A stretch of DNA of 20,973 nucleotides, from the NCBI GenBank assembly GCA_003427395.1, contig BFEA01000284.1:1712931-1733903 (forward strand). Direction: 5' to 3'. The first letter of the stretch is position 1. Each line of letters opens with the position of its first letter. The translations under genes and the position numbers were made by a program. Source of the DNA: Chara braunii. Its lineage: Eukaryota; Streptophyta; Charophyceae; Charales; Characeae. The notes under the pieces are model-generated. The model was not told where the DNA came from. It searched no databases and saw only the letters and a list, made by a program, of their open reading frames with translations. Shown here in pieces: positions 1 through 9,096 of the stretch.

Positions 1-94
<94 letters not shown>

Positions 95-100
95 CTTCCT
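1..100. repeat. (TC)n microsatellite
   Basis: Bases 1-90 are an uninterrupted TC dinucleotide run and the next ten bases are an imperfect extension. The repeat continues past the left edge of the window, so its full length is unknown. The flanking 100-180 is also pyrimidine-rich. Confidence 0.98.
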
Positions 101-2937
101 TCCCTTCAAGCCCGCCTTGACCCTTTAACTCTCCCCTCACCCCTTTCCCTCCGTGGCATGCAACTAACCTCTCCCCTCACCTGTTACATTGCCAGGGAAC
201 GAACGGTAAGAAACTTGATCCTCACTTGGTGGAAAGCGAGGGCAAGGGGAGGGTTGCCGGTCCCTTGCGCCACCAAGAAGGAAAGGCACCAGACTGTTGG
301 GGGCATCGGAGAAAGCGGAAAGGAGTGTTGTTTTTGTAACAAGGTCAGTTTGACTCAACCATCTTCCCCGACTGCATGACGAAGGTGAAGGCATGGGTTG
401 CTTGAGTGAAGGGAAAGATAACCAAAGGATCATCAAAGGCAAAAGAAACTTAGGCTTGTGGGAGGGGCGATGTGTTGACCCCAACGGGGATTGTACCTGG
501 CTTTTGCTTTGTGTGGTTTTGCGCAGGTGAGTAGCCTAGGGTGGTCTGAGCGGGACTGCGTTCGCCGGATGCGGGTGGGAATAGGAAAAGAGAGGAGGGA
601 AGGACTTAGACCCCGCTTAAACTATGAATGCAGAATGGATTGGGTGGTCGGATGCTTGAATGAGTGGTGGACGCCGGGATGGGGCTTGTGTGATGATTGA
701 ATGCAATTTCTCTCTTGAATGCAATGCAAGCCCGGAAGGACTAAGGGCAGTCGTGGATAGGTGAGTGCAATGTTGGTGGTTCAAGCAAAAAAATATAGCG
801 GCTAGGGGTTCGGGCGACGCCCCCCTACCCCAAGGATGTCGTAGGGGCTGTCTGCGTGGCCCAATGAATGACGCTTGGCCTGCGCATGATAAGAAGACAG
901 AACTCCAATAAACTCTCTGGACTGCTTGCGTATCGGAAGGAGCAATTGCCTGGCCAGACTTAATCGAATCAAGAAAACACCAAGAGTGGCTAAAGAGCTA
1001 CCATCTTGACGCGAGAGCGGAGCTACATCCTCCAATGTAAAGCCCTCTCGTAAAAGGCTCATCCCCATCCATCTCAAAGCACTAGGTGGGGGTGCCCCTG
1101 GGACAAACGACCCGCGCCCTGAGCGTGAGCGCGGGCGGGTCGAGCCAAATGGGCCCCGCAGTGGGGTCGACCGAGGCTCGAAAGTCCTTCAGGGTACGGC
1201 CCCTACAAAAATGGTGGAGGTGTCGGGTATGGGTTTAACTGACCCTGACGATCTCGAGGGGGGGGCGCCCGACGCATGACCGCGTACATAACCGATGAGA
1301 AGGAATGAGGACTTGTGTGTGCTCTATCTCTTTGAGCGAATCAGATTTGAGGGTGGCTGGGTGCATGGCAAGGCCAGGCCTGGAGGAAGAATATGCATAC
1401 TTGCACTTTTGATCAGCCATCTCCTTTGGAGATGACTTTAGTCCTCCTTCCCTTGGACTGATGTTCGTCAGGTCGGGGAAGCCTTGGGCAAGCCGCAAGT
1501 CGACCCTTCGTCTTCGTGCGAAAGAGGGGCTCCGATTACCTGGCAGGCGATTGGGATTCTGGGCTAGTCCGGGTTCCGATGAAAATCCCGCGGCGGAGTG
1601 ATCCGACCGACATGGGTGCTCTCTTTCCCTTTCTTCGGAGCCCAACGGGCTCCATGCACCACACTTAATGCTTGAAAGAACTTCATATGAACACAAAGGG
1701 TAATCGAGAAGGAACAATCCTGCCCTATGAACGGACACACAAGCCAAGATAAGGGAATGAAGGGAGTTGCTAGAGTCCAAGGAAAACTAGCTCACCCTTG
1801 AAGATGCTCACGAGAAGGAACCGGGCACTATGTATGGATGTTAGGGGGGATTGACACGCACTGTCTTGAGTGAAAACCTGTGAGCAATGGGTAGAAAGCG
1901 CCGGGTGCACCTGGGGAAAGACACTTGTGTTATGTGTGTCTCACTTGGGGCTTGTGTCTGCATGATGGGGATTCGAGCGTCCTGCCTTTCGGAAGGGAAG
2001 GATTGGTTTGCGCCGGCCGGTGCGGGATGCGGAGTGGTCGTCCACTTTGAAGTTCACTGGGTTCCGTGTGTGGGGCTCGGGCCACCGGGCTGTCACGCAA
2101 GGGTGAGTCTCGACGGCTGATTAGTAACATTCTCACCCGAGCGGTCCGAGCATGGCTCGATGATCTTGCCCAAGTGGGGTGTGAAACATCTTTAGGCGGG
2201 GCGGCTGCTTTTCGGCAGACGGCAGGGGGACCACTGCATATGGGGCAAGGAAGGAGCCTCGGAGGCGATTAAAAGCTTCTCGTAGCATGGCTTGGAAAAA
2301 GCTGATTATTGTCGGGCCGATGGAAGTGAATGCCTGGACGGCCGGCTCCAATGGCCTTACCGAGATTAACGGTGGGTACACGAGCGGCAAGTCGGGATGG
2401 GGTATTTTGGGTAAGGAGGAAAGGGCGAATGCCTTGCCGAGACCTGGGTACCGCGCTCGCGACGGTTGAGCTGTGCTTGAGGTATGGGGTAAAGCCCTGC
2501 CGATAGTAACAGTGGAGAGACCCTTTCCGGGGAAGAGGTCGGTGAGGAGATGACCGACCTGTGTGCGACGTTTGCCTGAGTTTTGCTTTTTGTGCCTCCC
2601 TCTGTAAAGTTGCCTGATGAATGTTGGAAGGGGAACTAAGATTCTAGTCTATTCTCGACCCCTGCCTAAGTCTGCACGAGTGAGAGAACATGAGGAAGAG
2701 GCTGGACAGGAGTCGGAAGAAAGTGGAACTAAGAAAAAAAGGAATGCGAGCCACGGGTGATCGGTTGGGGGTATGGTAGGGCAATGGTACCTGGGAAATG
2801 GATAAGGGACGTTAGGGAGACCCGGATGAGGGGTCTGAAAACAACCCTCATCTAAAAAAAGGAAAAGCAAACCGTCTGACCATGAAGGGCCGTGTGGTGC
2901 TCTCATGTGAAAAACAGGACAGGCGTCGGAAAACAAG
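101..2937. other. Non-coding 5' region, no supportable gene
   Basis: Open frames here are short, overlap one another on both strands and have no recognisable domain, so I call no gene. The first 80 bases are pyrimidine-rich, 180-2500 is of mixed composition, and from about 2640 the plus strand becomes purine-rich and resembles the spacers between the downstream genes. By position it could contain a 5' LTR and leader of the element, but I found no copy of it elsewhere in the window and no convincing primer-binding site, so that is inference only. A GC-rich hairpin lies at 1108-1142. Confidence 0.6.
1108..1142. repeat. GC-rich inverted repeat (hairpin)
   Basis: CGACCCGCGC at 1108-1117 pairs with 1129-1142, which is its reverse complement interrupted by a 4-base insertion, around an 11-base loop. 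It sits in the most GC-rich part of the left non-coding region. Function unknown. Confidence 0.55.
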
Positions 2938-3750
2938 ATGGCGCGATGGTGGTCGCCTCCTGTCTACTCTAGTGGTCCGGAAATGCCTATAGAAGTAAGG
3001 GATGGGGTGTCTGTTGTTCTCTCGGAAGAAGGGACATGGACCGACCTAGAACCAGCCTATGAAATCGCAATGCTAGACAAGAAGGACGCGTTCCGCTGGA
3101 TAGAGACAATCTGGACTAAGGTCAGCCTGACAAGACTCTCACCTAGCTTGATGGACCTAGAATTCCGGGGAACAGTGGAAGCTCGAGGATGGATCTACCT
3201 ATCTCAAGAAATGGAAAATGCAATGGTAGTGAGACTAGTATTGGGCACGGCACCGGATCAGCTGTTTGGGCAAGCGGAACAGGAAGTGGTATGGGCAGCA
3301 TGTCAGCGGGCAGAAATGGAGATGGAAAGGATGAAGGTGCGAGTGGAACTCGGGGACCGGAAAAATATGAGACGCTCCCTTAGGACAATGAGATGCGTGC
3401 TACCCCCATTCCTGGTGGATGCAGTCTTTGGAACCAGGGGTAGATTGGAGCGGATATGTTGGTCGATGACGCGCCTGAGGTTGTACCAAGATGCTAGGCA
3501 GGACTTCTTTAAACTATTGGTGGAGGCGGGGCTGTTTGAAGGAAACTGGGCGGAAGAATTAGTTGAGGTGCTAAACCTTCTCAACGCGGATGAAACCTTT
3601 GTTCCCAGCTCGGTGCATTGGCAGATAGTTTACCGAAACGTGGCAGCGGGGAAAACCTTCTTGGAAGGGGTGAAAGAGATGTTCCTAGACGAGGAGGAGG
3701 ATTTCAGTGATGAGGAGGGCGGAGACGAGATAGAGGACTGGGACTTCTGA
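2938..3750 (+). CDS. P1: first member of a tandem family of unknown proteins (270 aa)
   Basis: Function unknown and family not recognised. This is an intact 270-codon frame. It shares with P4 (and, partly, with P2 and P3) an ordered set of motifs: a GWIYLSQ-type segment near residues 84-90 (family form 'G-x-[VL]-x-LSE-x-GW'), an RVELGD segment near 135-140, LPPFLVDAVFG at 155-165, a 'GLFEGNWAEELVEVL' block near 198-212 (family form GPF-x-G-x-x-A-x-E-x-L), and a C-terminal 'GKTFLEGVKEMF' helix-like segment before a strongly acidic tail (about residues 250-270). No signal peptide or clear membrane segment is visible. The start is the first ATG of the frame and the context ATGGCG matches P3 and P4. 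P2 begins 123 bp downstream on the same strand. The conserved motif order makes a real coding origin likely; what the protein does cannot be told from sequence. Confidence 0.72.
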   Translation: MARWWSPPVYSSGPEMPIEVRDGVSVVLSEEGTWTDLEPAYEIAMLDKKDAFRWIETIWTKVSLTRLSPSLMDLEFRGTVEARGWIYLSQEMENAMVVRLVLGTAPDQLFGQAEQEVVWAACQRAEMEMERMKVRVELGDRKNMRRSLRTMRCVLPPFLVDAVFGTRGRLERICWSMTRLRLYQDARQDFFKLLVEAGLFEGNWAEELVEVLNLLNADETFVPSSVHWQIVYRNVAAGKTFLEGVKEMFLDEEEDFSDEEGGDEIEDWDF

Positions 3751-3873
3751 AGGGGGGGGGGCTTACCTGGGGAAAACGGGTTGTCGGCTATGTGCAGGTA
3801 GGGAACGATGACCCGGGAACTCGAATTATGGGACTGCACATAAGAACCAAGACGAACCAGAAGGGGAGTAGAG

Positions 3874-4554
3874 ATGTCAATACCGCCGAGCAATGAATGG
3901 AAAGGGACCACATGTGATTGGCGTGGGTATGAGATTGTGTCGGAACTATCGTACCTTTGGGTAGAGCGTATCTGGAATCCGTTGAGGGAAGTGGAAGGAT
4001 GGAAAGAGATTGCGGAAGGAAGGGTGGAATCAGTTGGGACGATCGTTCTCTCGGAACAGGGTTGGCACCTGTTCTGCACGACGCTCGCGGCAGGACAAAA
4101 CCCGATGTGGCTTTTAGGGGACGCTGAGGCAAGGGCTCGGCAGGCGGGGCAAAGCTTTGCTAACAAAGGATGGGACACGGTCAGCAGTAGAGTCGTGATG
4201 GGAGGATGAAAGAAATTTAAACCGCCCGGTGCCCGAATCAAGACCTGGGTACCCGAGTTCATGGCGGACTGGTTTGGGGGTTTTGATCATGTAATAGGGG
4301 TAGCCGACACGATGGAGCGAATACACGTGAATTGCACATGGATGGCAGAGAAATTTTATAGGACATCCTTGAAATACGGGCCCTTCCATGGCGATAGAGC
4401 CCGGGAGGTCCTCATCATTTTGGACATCGAAAGGAATGACCGGCAGGAGGTGGCCTCGGAAACCAGGGAGGCCATAATCCGACGTGAGGTAGCAACAACA
4501 CCTTGCTATGTGGATGACGTGTTCAAACTGTTCGAAGTACTGTGGTCCAACTAA
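3874..4554 (+). pseudogene. P2: second P-family member, broken by one in-frame stop
   Basis: Unknown family. The frame runs 3874-4554 and is interrupted only by TGA at 4207-4209; both halves lie in the same reading frame, so this is one gene with a nonsense codon, not two genes. When lined up with P4, the stop falls exactly at a tryptophan (P4 context GGWREF), consistent with TGG to TGA. Shared motifs: 'IVLSEQGWHLF' and 'LAAGQNPMWLL' in the N-terminal half, RVVMGG just before the stop, VPEFMADWFGG after it, GPFHGDRAREVL, and 'IIRREVATTPCYVDDVFKLFE' at the end. It is shorter than its neighbours at about 226 codons. Spacing is 123 bp after P1 and 121 bp before P3. Readthrough cannot be excluded, but a decaying copy is simpler. 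Confidence 0.7.
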
Positions 4555-4675
4555 GCGCAGGGAAGCTGTGGAGCCAGACAAATACGGCAAAATTGCTAAG
4601 ATTAGGGAATATGATGTCTGGCCATTGTAGGGTTCAGCGCGGATCACGAGCCGGGAGATCAAAGGCGAGCGCGCG

Positions 4676-5449
4676 ATGGCACGAAGAAGGACGTTCCTTG
4701 AGGAGCGTCCCTTGGGCATTGAACCGCCTAGGGAAGTACCGGGTGGGATAGAGGTTAGCCTGCTGGCAACAGGCGAAGGATGGCACCAGGTGGCGGATTG
4801 GGTCGGGATCGAGCTTGCGGAAAATATGGTTTATTTGGTGACGAAAGTTGAGTGGCGTGCGGTTGAGAATGGGGAATGGAACCCGGACCCACGGGGGCAC
4901 GTGCGGCCAGAGGGGCAGTTGTATGTGTCAGAAAACGGGTGGAGGGAGTTCGGAGTTCGGCTGGCATCTGGAGAAAACCCGTTGAGCATGTTTGAGGGGG
5001 CATGGCAGTTAGTATGGCGAACGGGATTTGAGTTCGCGGATACGGGGGTTGACGATGTAACGGCAGACCTTAGGGTAGCCATGGTCGGGAGTTTCGAATT
5101 GCCTAGTGAAAATGTACGAATGAGGCTGCCGCCCTTCCTGCTGAAAAAACTGGGCGGTCTGGAACTTGTTGAACAAGCAGTAGCCGACCTCGTAAGCCTG
5201 ACATATGAAGAAGCGGCGGTACATCGAGAATACTACTGGGCCTTATTAGAAATGAGACCGTTTAGCGGAGAGTAGAAGTACAAGGTGTTGCGCATCCTGC
5301 ATGCTGTGTTTAGTACCAGGCCAAGGGTTCCGGTCGCGGGAAGTGAGGTCCTGTGGGGTGTCGTCCGGCGGGAAATAAACCGAGGGATGGCGTACGTAGA
5401 TGATCTGTACCGATTGTATGAGCAGATGGAGGAGGGAACAAGTCGGTAA
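4676..5449 (+). pseudogene. P3: third P-family member, broken by one in-frame stop
   Basis: Unknown family. The frame from ATG 4676 meets TAG at 5273-5275 and then stays open in the same frame to TAA at 5447-5449, about 257 codons in all. The part after the stop still carries family motifs, including 'VVRREINRGMAYVDDLYRLYE', which matches the C-terminus of P2 and P4. Before the stop are 'LYVSENGWREFGVRLASGENPL', here quoted as two adjoining family blocks (LYVSENGW and LASGENPL), then RMRLPPFLLKKLGG and RPFSGE. The stop lies directly after the GPF-x-G block. Start context ATGGCACG resembles P1 and P4. The next gene, P4, follows after about 125-149 bp. Confidence 0.7.
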
Positions 5450-5574
5450 TAAGGCCGAAGAAAGGGGAAAGAAATAGAAGGGGAAAAGAAGCACCAGGCT
5501 AGGGATCGGGGAGTTGTTCGGGTGGAAAATTGAAGACCAAGTGGAATAAGTAAAATTGTGAGCTATTTAAAACT

Positions 5575-6384
5575 GTGCAGAGGACTTCTAAGTCGGAAAT
5601 GGCGATGAGACACGCTCGGATGCCGCGACGACCCGTGCACCCGCGGCCACCCACGGAAAACGGAGATGGATGGGAGGTGTCGCTCCCAGCAAGCTACATG
5701 ATTCAAGGATTGGATACCGAGTGGAGAGCCGTGACCCTGGGAAAATGTCAGGCGTTCATGATGGTGGAATGCTTGTGGGATGGTATGAGAATTAACGGGG
5801 GACCGGGGGACGATCTGTACACCGATCTTAGGGTGACGGGGACCGTATACCTGCCAGAGTTCGGGTGGCACATGTTAGGGACAGAGTTGGCACTAGGGCA
5901 TGGGTTGTTGCCAATCTTCCAGAGGGCTACTAGAGTACTAAATCGGGTAGGCCAGGAAGTGCGAGGAAGAAGGAATGTGGAGTTAAGGACTCGGGTGGAG
6001 ATAGGAGGTTGGCGAGAGTTTAAGGCCCCAATGATCGGGCTGAGGTATCGAGTACCTCGCTTCATGGTAGACCTGGTATTTGGCAGTCTCAAGAGGACAA
6101 GGGATTTGGTGGACTCGACCCTGGTCTGGATCCACCTCTTCCGGCCGCAAACAACGGGCATGTTCTACGACGTGTCGGTCAGACATGGGCCGTTCTGGGG
6201 AAACCAGGCCTGGGAACTACTCGAATTACTCGAGATCTTGATATTCGGATTGCCCCACCTGTCATTTGAAGAATATGAGCCAATAATTATCAGAGAAATA
6301 GAGATGGGGGAAAATTACCTTGCTGGGTTGGCTGACCTGTTCGAGGAACCGGATGAGCAGGGCAGGCCTGAGGGACCAGCATGA
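5575..6384 (+). CDS. P4: fourth P-family member, intact (269 or 261 aa)
   Basis: Unknown family, open frame. The first ATG is at 5575, but the internal ATG at 5599 (context ATGGCGATG, residue 9) aligns better with the starts of P1 and P3 and may be the true start, giving 261 aa. Ordered motifs: TVYLPEFGWHMLGTELALG (residues 90-108), LPIFQRA, RVEIGGWREF (140-149), YRVPRFMVDLVFG (158-170), MFYDVSVRHGPFWGNQAWEL (196-215), and 'IIIREIEMGENYLAGLADLFEE' (237-258, quoted across two family blocks) before an acidic end. No membrane segment or targeting signal is obvious. It is the best reference copy for the family because no stop interrupts it. A TATTTAAA at 5564-5571 lies just upstream but is too close to the start to be called a promoter. 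Confidence 0.74.
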   Translation: MQRTSKSEMAMRHARMPRRPVHPRPPTENGDGWEVSLPASYMIQGLDTEWRAVTLGKCQAFMMVECLWDGMRINGGPGDDLYTDLRVTGTVYLPEFGWHMLGTELALGHGLLPIFQRATRVLNRVGQEVRGRRNVELRTRVEIGGWREFKAPMIGLRYRVPRFMVDLVFGSLKRTRDLVDSTLVWIHLFRPQTTGMFYDVSVRHGPFWGNQAWELLELLEILIFGLPHLSFEEYEPIIIREIEMGENYLAGLADLFEEPDEQGRPEGPA

Positions 6385-6921
6385 GAAAACGCGTCAGGAA
6401 GAGGAACGGAAACAAAGGATGGGTACTAAGATAAGTAGGCGGCCGTCAGCAAAAGAGGGGCAGTGGTTGGAGTCCCGACCGACCCAATGATGAGGCAGGA
6501 AGGAACTAAGAAGACCACCCGCTCCAAAAGTTCTGAGGCACCTGGATGCCAATAAGCCAAAAGGGCCATACCCAATAGGGAAGCCACTGGGCTCAGGCAC
6601 TGCCCTAAGAACCTAAGCGCGACAGTAAAGAAATGTCGAGTGGCGGCGGCAAGGCCCGGCGGGAGAAAAACCTGAAGGACGCCCTGGGAAAGAAAAGTCA
6701 GGAGAGTCGGACCAATTAATATAAGACGCAAAAAACATGGGAATAGGCGGGTTTTAGAGCCGGGACTAGGACAGTTATGAACATCCGGTCATTTTTCGCA
6801 AAAAAAAAATTCTGCATGTGCAGGCTAGGTAAAGGGAATGACGACAGAAGAAGAATTCTATGATCAGTAGAGCAGGGGGAGTTAGGGTACGAATGGGGGT
6901 GAGGAACGAAACGAGGGATCA
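6385..6921 (+). other. Purine-rich spacer between P4 and gag, with a weak TATA-like site
   Basis: No supportable gene. The spacer is four to five times longer than the spacers between the P genes. It contains TATAAGA at 6720-6726, about 200 bp before the gag start, which could be a separate promoter for gag, and a small palindromic CTGCATGTGCAG near 6812. It is also a plausible place for a splice acceptor or leader, but I see nothing decisive. Confidence 0.4.
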
Positions 6922-9096
6922 ATGAAGGATCGAGAGTCAGCCAAACCGGAAGGAACCCGAGAAGATGGAAAAGACATTTCAATAGGAGAAAGTTCCGGAA
7001 AAGTTGGGGGTAGCAAAAGGGGACCTGAGGAAAACAGGGAAGGGGGAATCGACGTGAAAACAAGCCCTCAGAATTCAGCAGGAACCACCCCTAAAAAGAC
7101 GAAAGTCTTAGATACCCGTCACAAACTGGCAGAGATAGAAAAGCGGACTGCAGAATTTACGGCAAGGCTCATCGAGCAGATGATGGTCGGGAATGAGGAG
7201 GACCCCCAGGGCGTAGGGTCACGAGAGGGGCAAAGGACCACTGAGGACGAGGCCAGATATGAAAGAAAGGATAATAGCCACAGGGGGACGCCTAACAAGA
7301 AGGGGAAGGACAAGGACGACCCCCCGGCAGAAGGGACGGAAAACGCTATGACACCGCCCGCCATCGACAGCGGCACTAACAGACTGTCCGCCACGCCGAA
7401 AGTAACAGGGGCGTGTGACGGACTCTGGAGCCTTAGGGAAAGAGTGCTAGGATGGTTTGACCCAGAAGGAATGCCCAAAACTAGGGAGAAGCAGAGGGAA
7501 AGCAAGGAAGGGAAAGGGACCAGTGCAGTCGGGGAAGCGGGTGCATCCGAAGATGGTCTCAAGAGGGTAGTCGCCACCCTCAACATGACATTAAACAAGA
7601 ACCAGGGGTATCTCGCAAATGCAAAGAAGAAACTCACATTCGATGGGGCCAACATTACAGAGTTTCTAATAGACTATGAGAACCTAGCAGCCCTACTAAA
7701 ATGGACGGAAGAGGAAAAGATGGAGCACCTGGGGCAGCACGTGTCACTAAGCTTGGGTAGGGACATTATGGCCATCGTCGCCTCCAGTGGATCCTGGAAA
7801 GAAACCAGGAATGAGATGATGAGGAAATATCTGAAGGCAGAGAAAATGGCAACAGAGGCCGAATTAGCCGCAGTCCAGAGGAAAAACTATGCGACTTACA
7901 ATGATTTCCTAAGGGCATTCACGTTAGTGGCTCTGCGAATTCCCGGGGTAACGGACCGTATAATGAGTAAATACTTCCTCAGACAGTTTTCCGAGTTCGA
8001 TAAAGATAAGATTTTGTCAGCATACCAGCAGACTAGTAAGTTCGAATACACGAGAGACATGGACTTCAACACCGTAACAGACCTTGCGGAAAAGACAGTG
8101 GTTACCGATACGCTAGCCCTACTTAAGGAAGGGGAGGTCATAGATCTGACCGGGAAAACAGGGGATAAGGTCAAGAAGGGGATAGAGAGCCTGCACGAAC
8201 GGGCGCACGAGATTGATAGCAAGATGGAAAGAATGGAAAATGCACTATTAGTAATGCAGGCGCAAGTTTTCAGACCCGCCCTCCCGCCCCAAGAGGCCGT
8301 GGTTCCTGCAGCTGTAGCAAACCGGGGGTTTGGCAGGAGGGACCCGNCCAACGAACAATGCAAGTATTGCACCATGATCGGGCATTTCGTACGGGCCTGT
8401 CCGAGACTCAATCACGATATCGAGCGGCAGAGATGCAGTAGGTCCCTCAAAGGTGAGATCCTCGGACCTAGGGGGGAGCGTGTCAATTGGAACTCGCCAG
8501 GGGGGATGCGGCGAGCCGTCATTCTCCTGAATAACCTAGAAATAGCTGTCGTAGAAACAGAACCGATAGCCGAGATTGTCTGGGACCAGCCAAGGGGACG
8601 GGGACCACAGGCCAATTTTATCCTAGAAGGCAATGGCCACGACAGGGTAAATATCACCACTCGTCGGGCCGGCGCAGAAAAGAAGCTTGTGCAAGATACA
8701 GTAATGGAAGAACTCGCAGGGACTAACACGGGCCAGCAAAAGACCGAAGTCGGGGAACAAGAAAAGGTCTATGGGAAGCCAAGGGAGGAGGAACCAGTAG
8801 ATAAGGCTACGGCGGCAAAAAATAAGTTCAGATATCAAATTCCGATCCTGACTTTGCCAGAAATCGATGGCACCTTGAGTAAGCTACTGGGTACCATGGT
8901 ATCGGTGTCTTTTCAGACTATGCTGCAAGCCAGCCCAAGGTTGCTTAAAGGACTTAGGCAGTTGCTAACGCGTAGAGGTAGAAGAGGCCCCGGAACTGCA
9001 AGAGCAAGACACGGAAGAGGCCGAGGCACCGCAAGGAGTCTCCAACCTCCAAAGCATCTAAGGGGGCCTGGAAGATTTGGAAAAAACTTTTGTTGA
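6922..9096 (+). CDS. gag: Retrotransposon Gag (capsid and zinc knuckle), Ty3/gypsy-like
   Basis: Gag forms the virus-like particle and binds the element's RNA. The first 200 residues are hydrophilic and low in complexity (rich in K, E, G). A capsid-like region follows from about residue 234 (KLTFDGANITEFLIDYENLA) to about 395, then a helical charged stretch, then a zinc knuckle C-x2-C-x4-H-x4-C with C480, C483, H488, C493 (DNA 8359-8400), which identifies the gene. A VIDLT motif sits at 406-410. Residues about 640-680 include a segment (KFRYQIPILTLPEIDG, then QTMLQASPRLLKGLRQLL) that I associate with a conserved region before the protease in this lineage. After codon about 683 the frame becomes implausible (Arg/Gly-rich); the acidic continuation is in the next frame, so a 1-base indel near 8966-8975 probably separates gag from pro. 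One codon (8347) contains an N but keeps frame. Confidence 0.87.
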   Translation: MKDRESAKPEGTREDGKDISIGESSGKVGGSKRGPEENREGGIDVKTSPQNSAGTTPKKTKVLDTRHKLAEIEKRTAEFTARLIEQMMVGNEEDPQGVGSREGQRTTEDEARYERKDNSHRGTPNKKGKDKDDPPAEGTENAMTPPAIDSGTNRLSATPKVTGACDGLWSLRERVLGWFDPEGMPKTREKQRESKEGKGTSAVGEAGASEDGLKRVVATLNMTLNKNQGYLANAKKKLTFDGANITEFLIDYENLAALLKWTEEEKMEHLGQHVSLSLGRDIMAIVASSGSWKETRNEMMRKYLKAEKMATEAELAAVQRKNYATYNDFLRAFTLVALRIPGVTDRIMSKYFLRQFSEFDKDKILSAYQQTSKFEYTRDMDFNTVTDLAEKTVVTDTLALLKEGEVIDLTGKTGDKVKKGIESLHERAHEIDSKMERMENALLVMQAQVFRPALPPQEAVVPAAVANRGFGRRDPXNEQCKYCTMIGHFVRACPRLNHDIERQRCSRSLKGEILGPRGERVNWNSPGGMRRAVILLNNLEIAVVETEPIAEIVWDQPRGRGPQANFILEGNGHDRVNITTRRAGAEKKLVQDTVMEELAGTNTGQQKTEVGEQEKVYGKPREEEPVDKATAAKNKFRYQIPILTLPEIDGTLSKLLGTMVSVSFQTMLQASPRLLKGLRQLLTRRGRRGPGTARARHGRGRGTARSLQPPKHLRGPGRFGKNFC

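Noticed and set aside
1235-1780. 181-codon minus-strand frame
   Set aside because: No recognisable domain, mixed composition and no supporting context; length alone is not enough.
3630-4262. 210-codon minus-strand frame opposite P1 and P2
   Set aside because: Antisense shadow of the purine-rich P coding strand; the sense strand has conserved family motifs.
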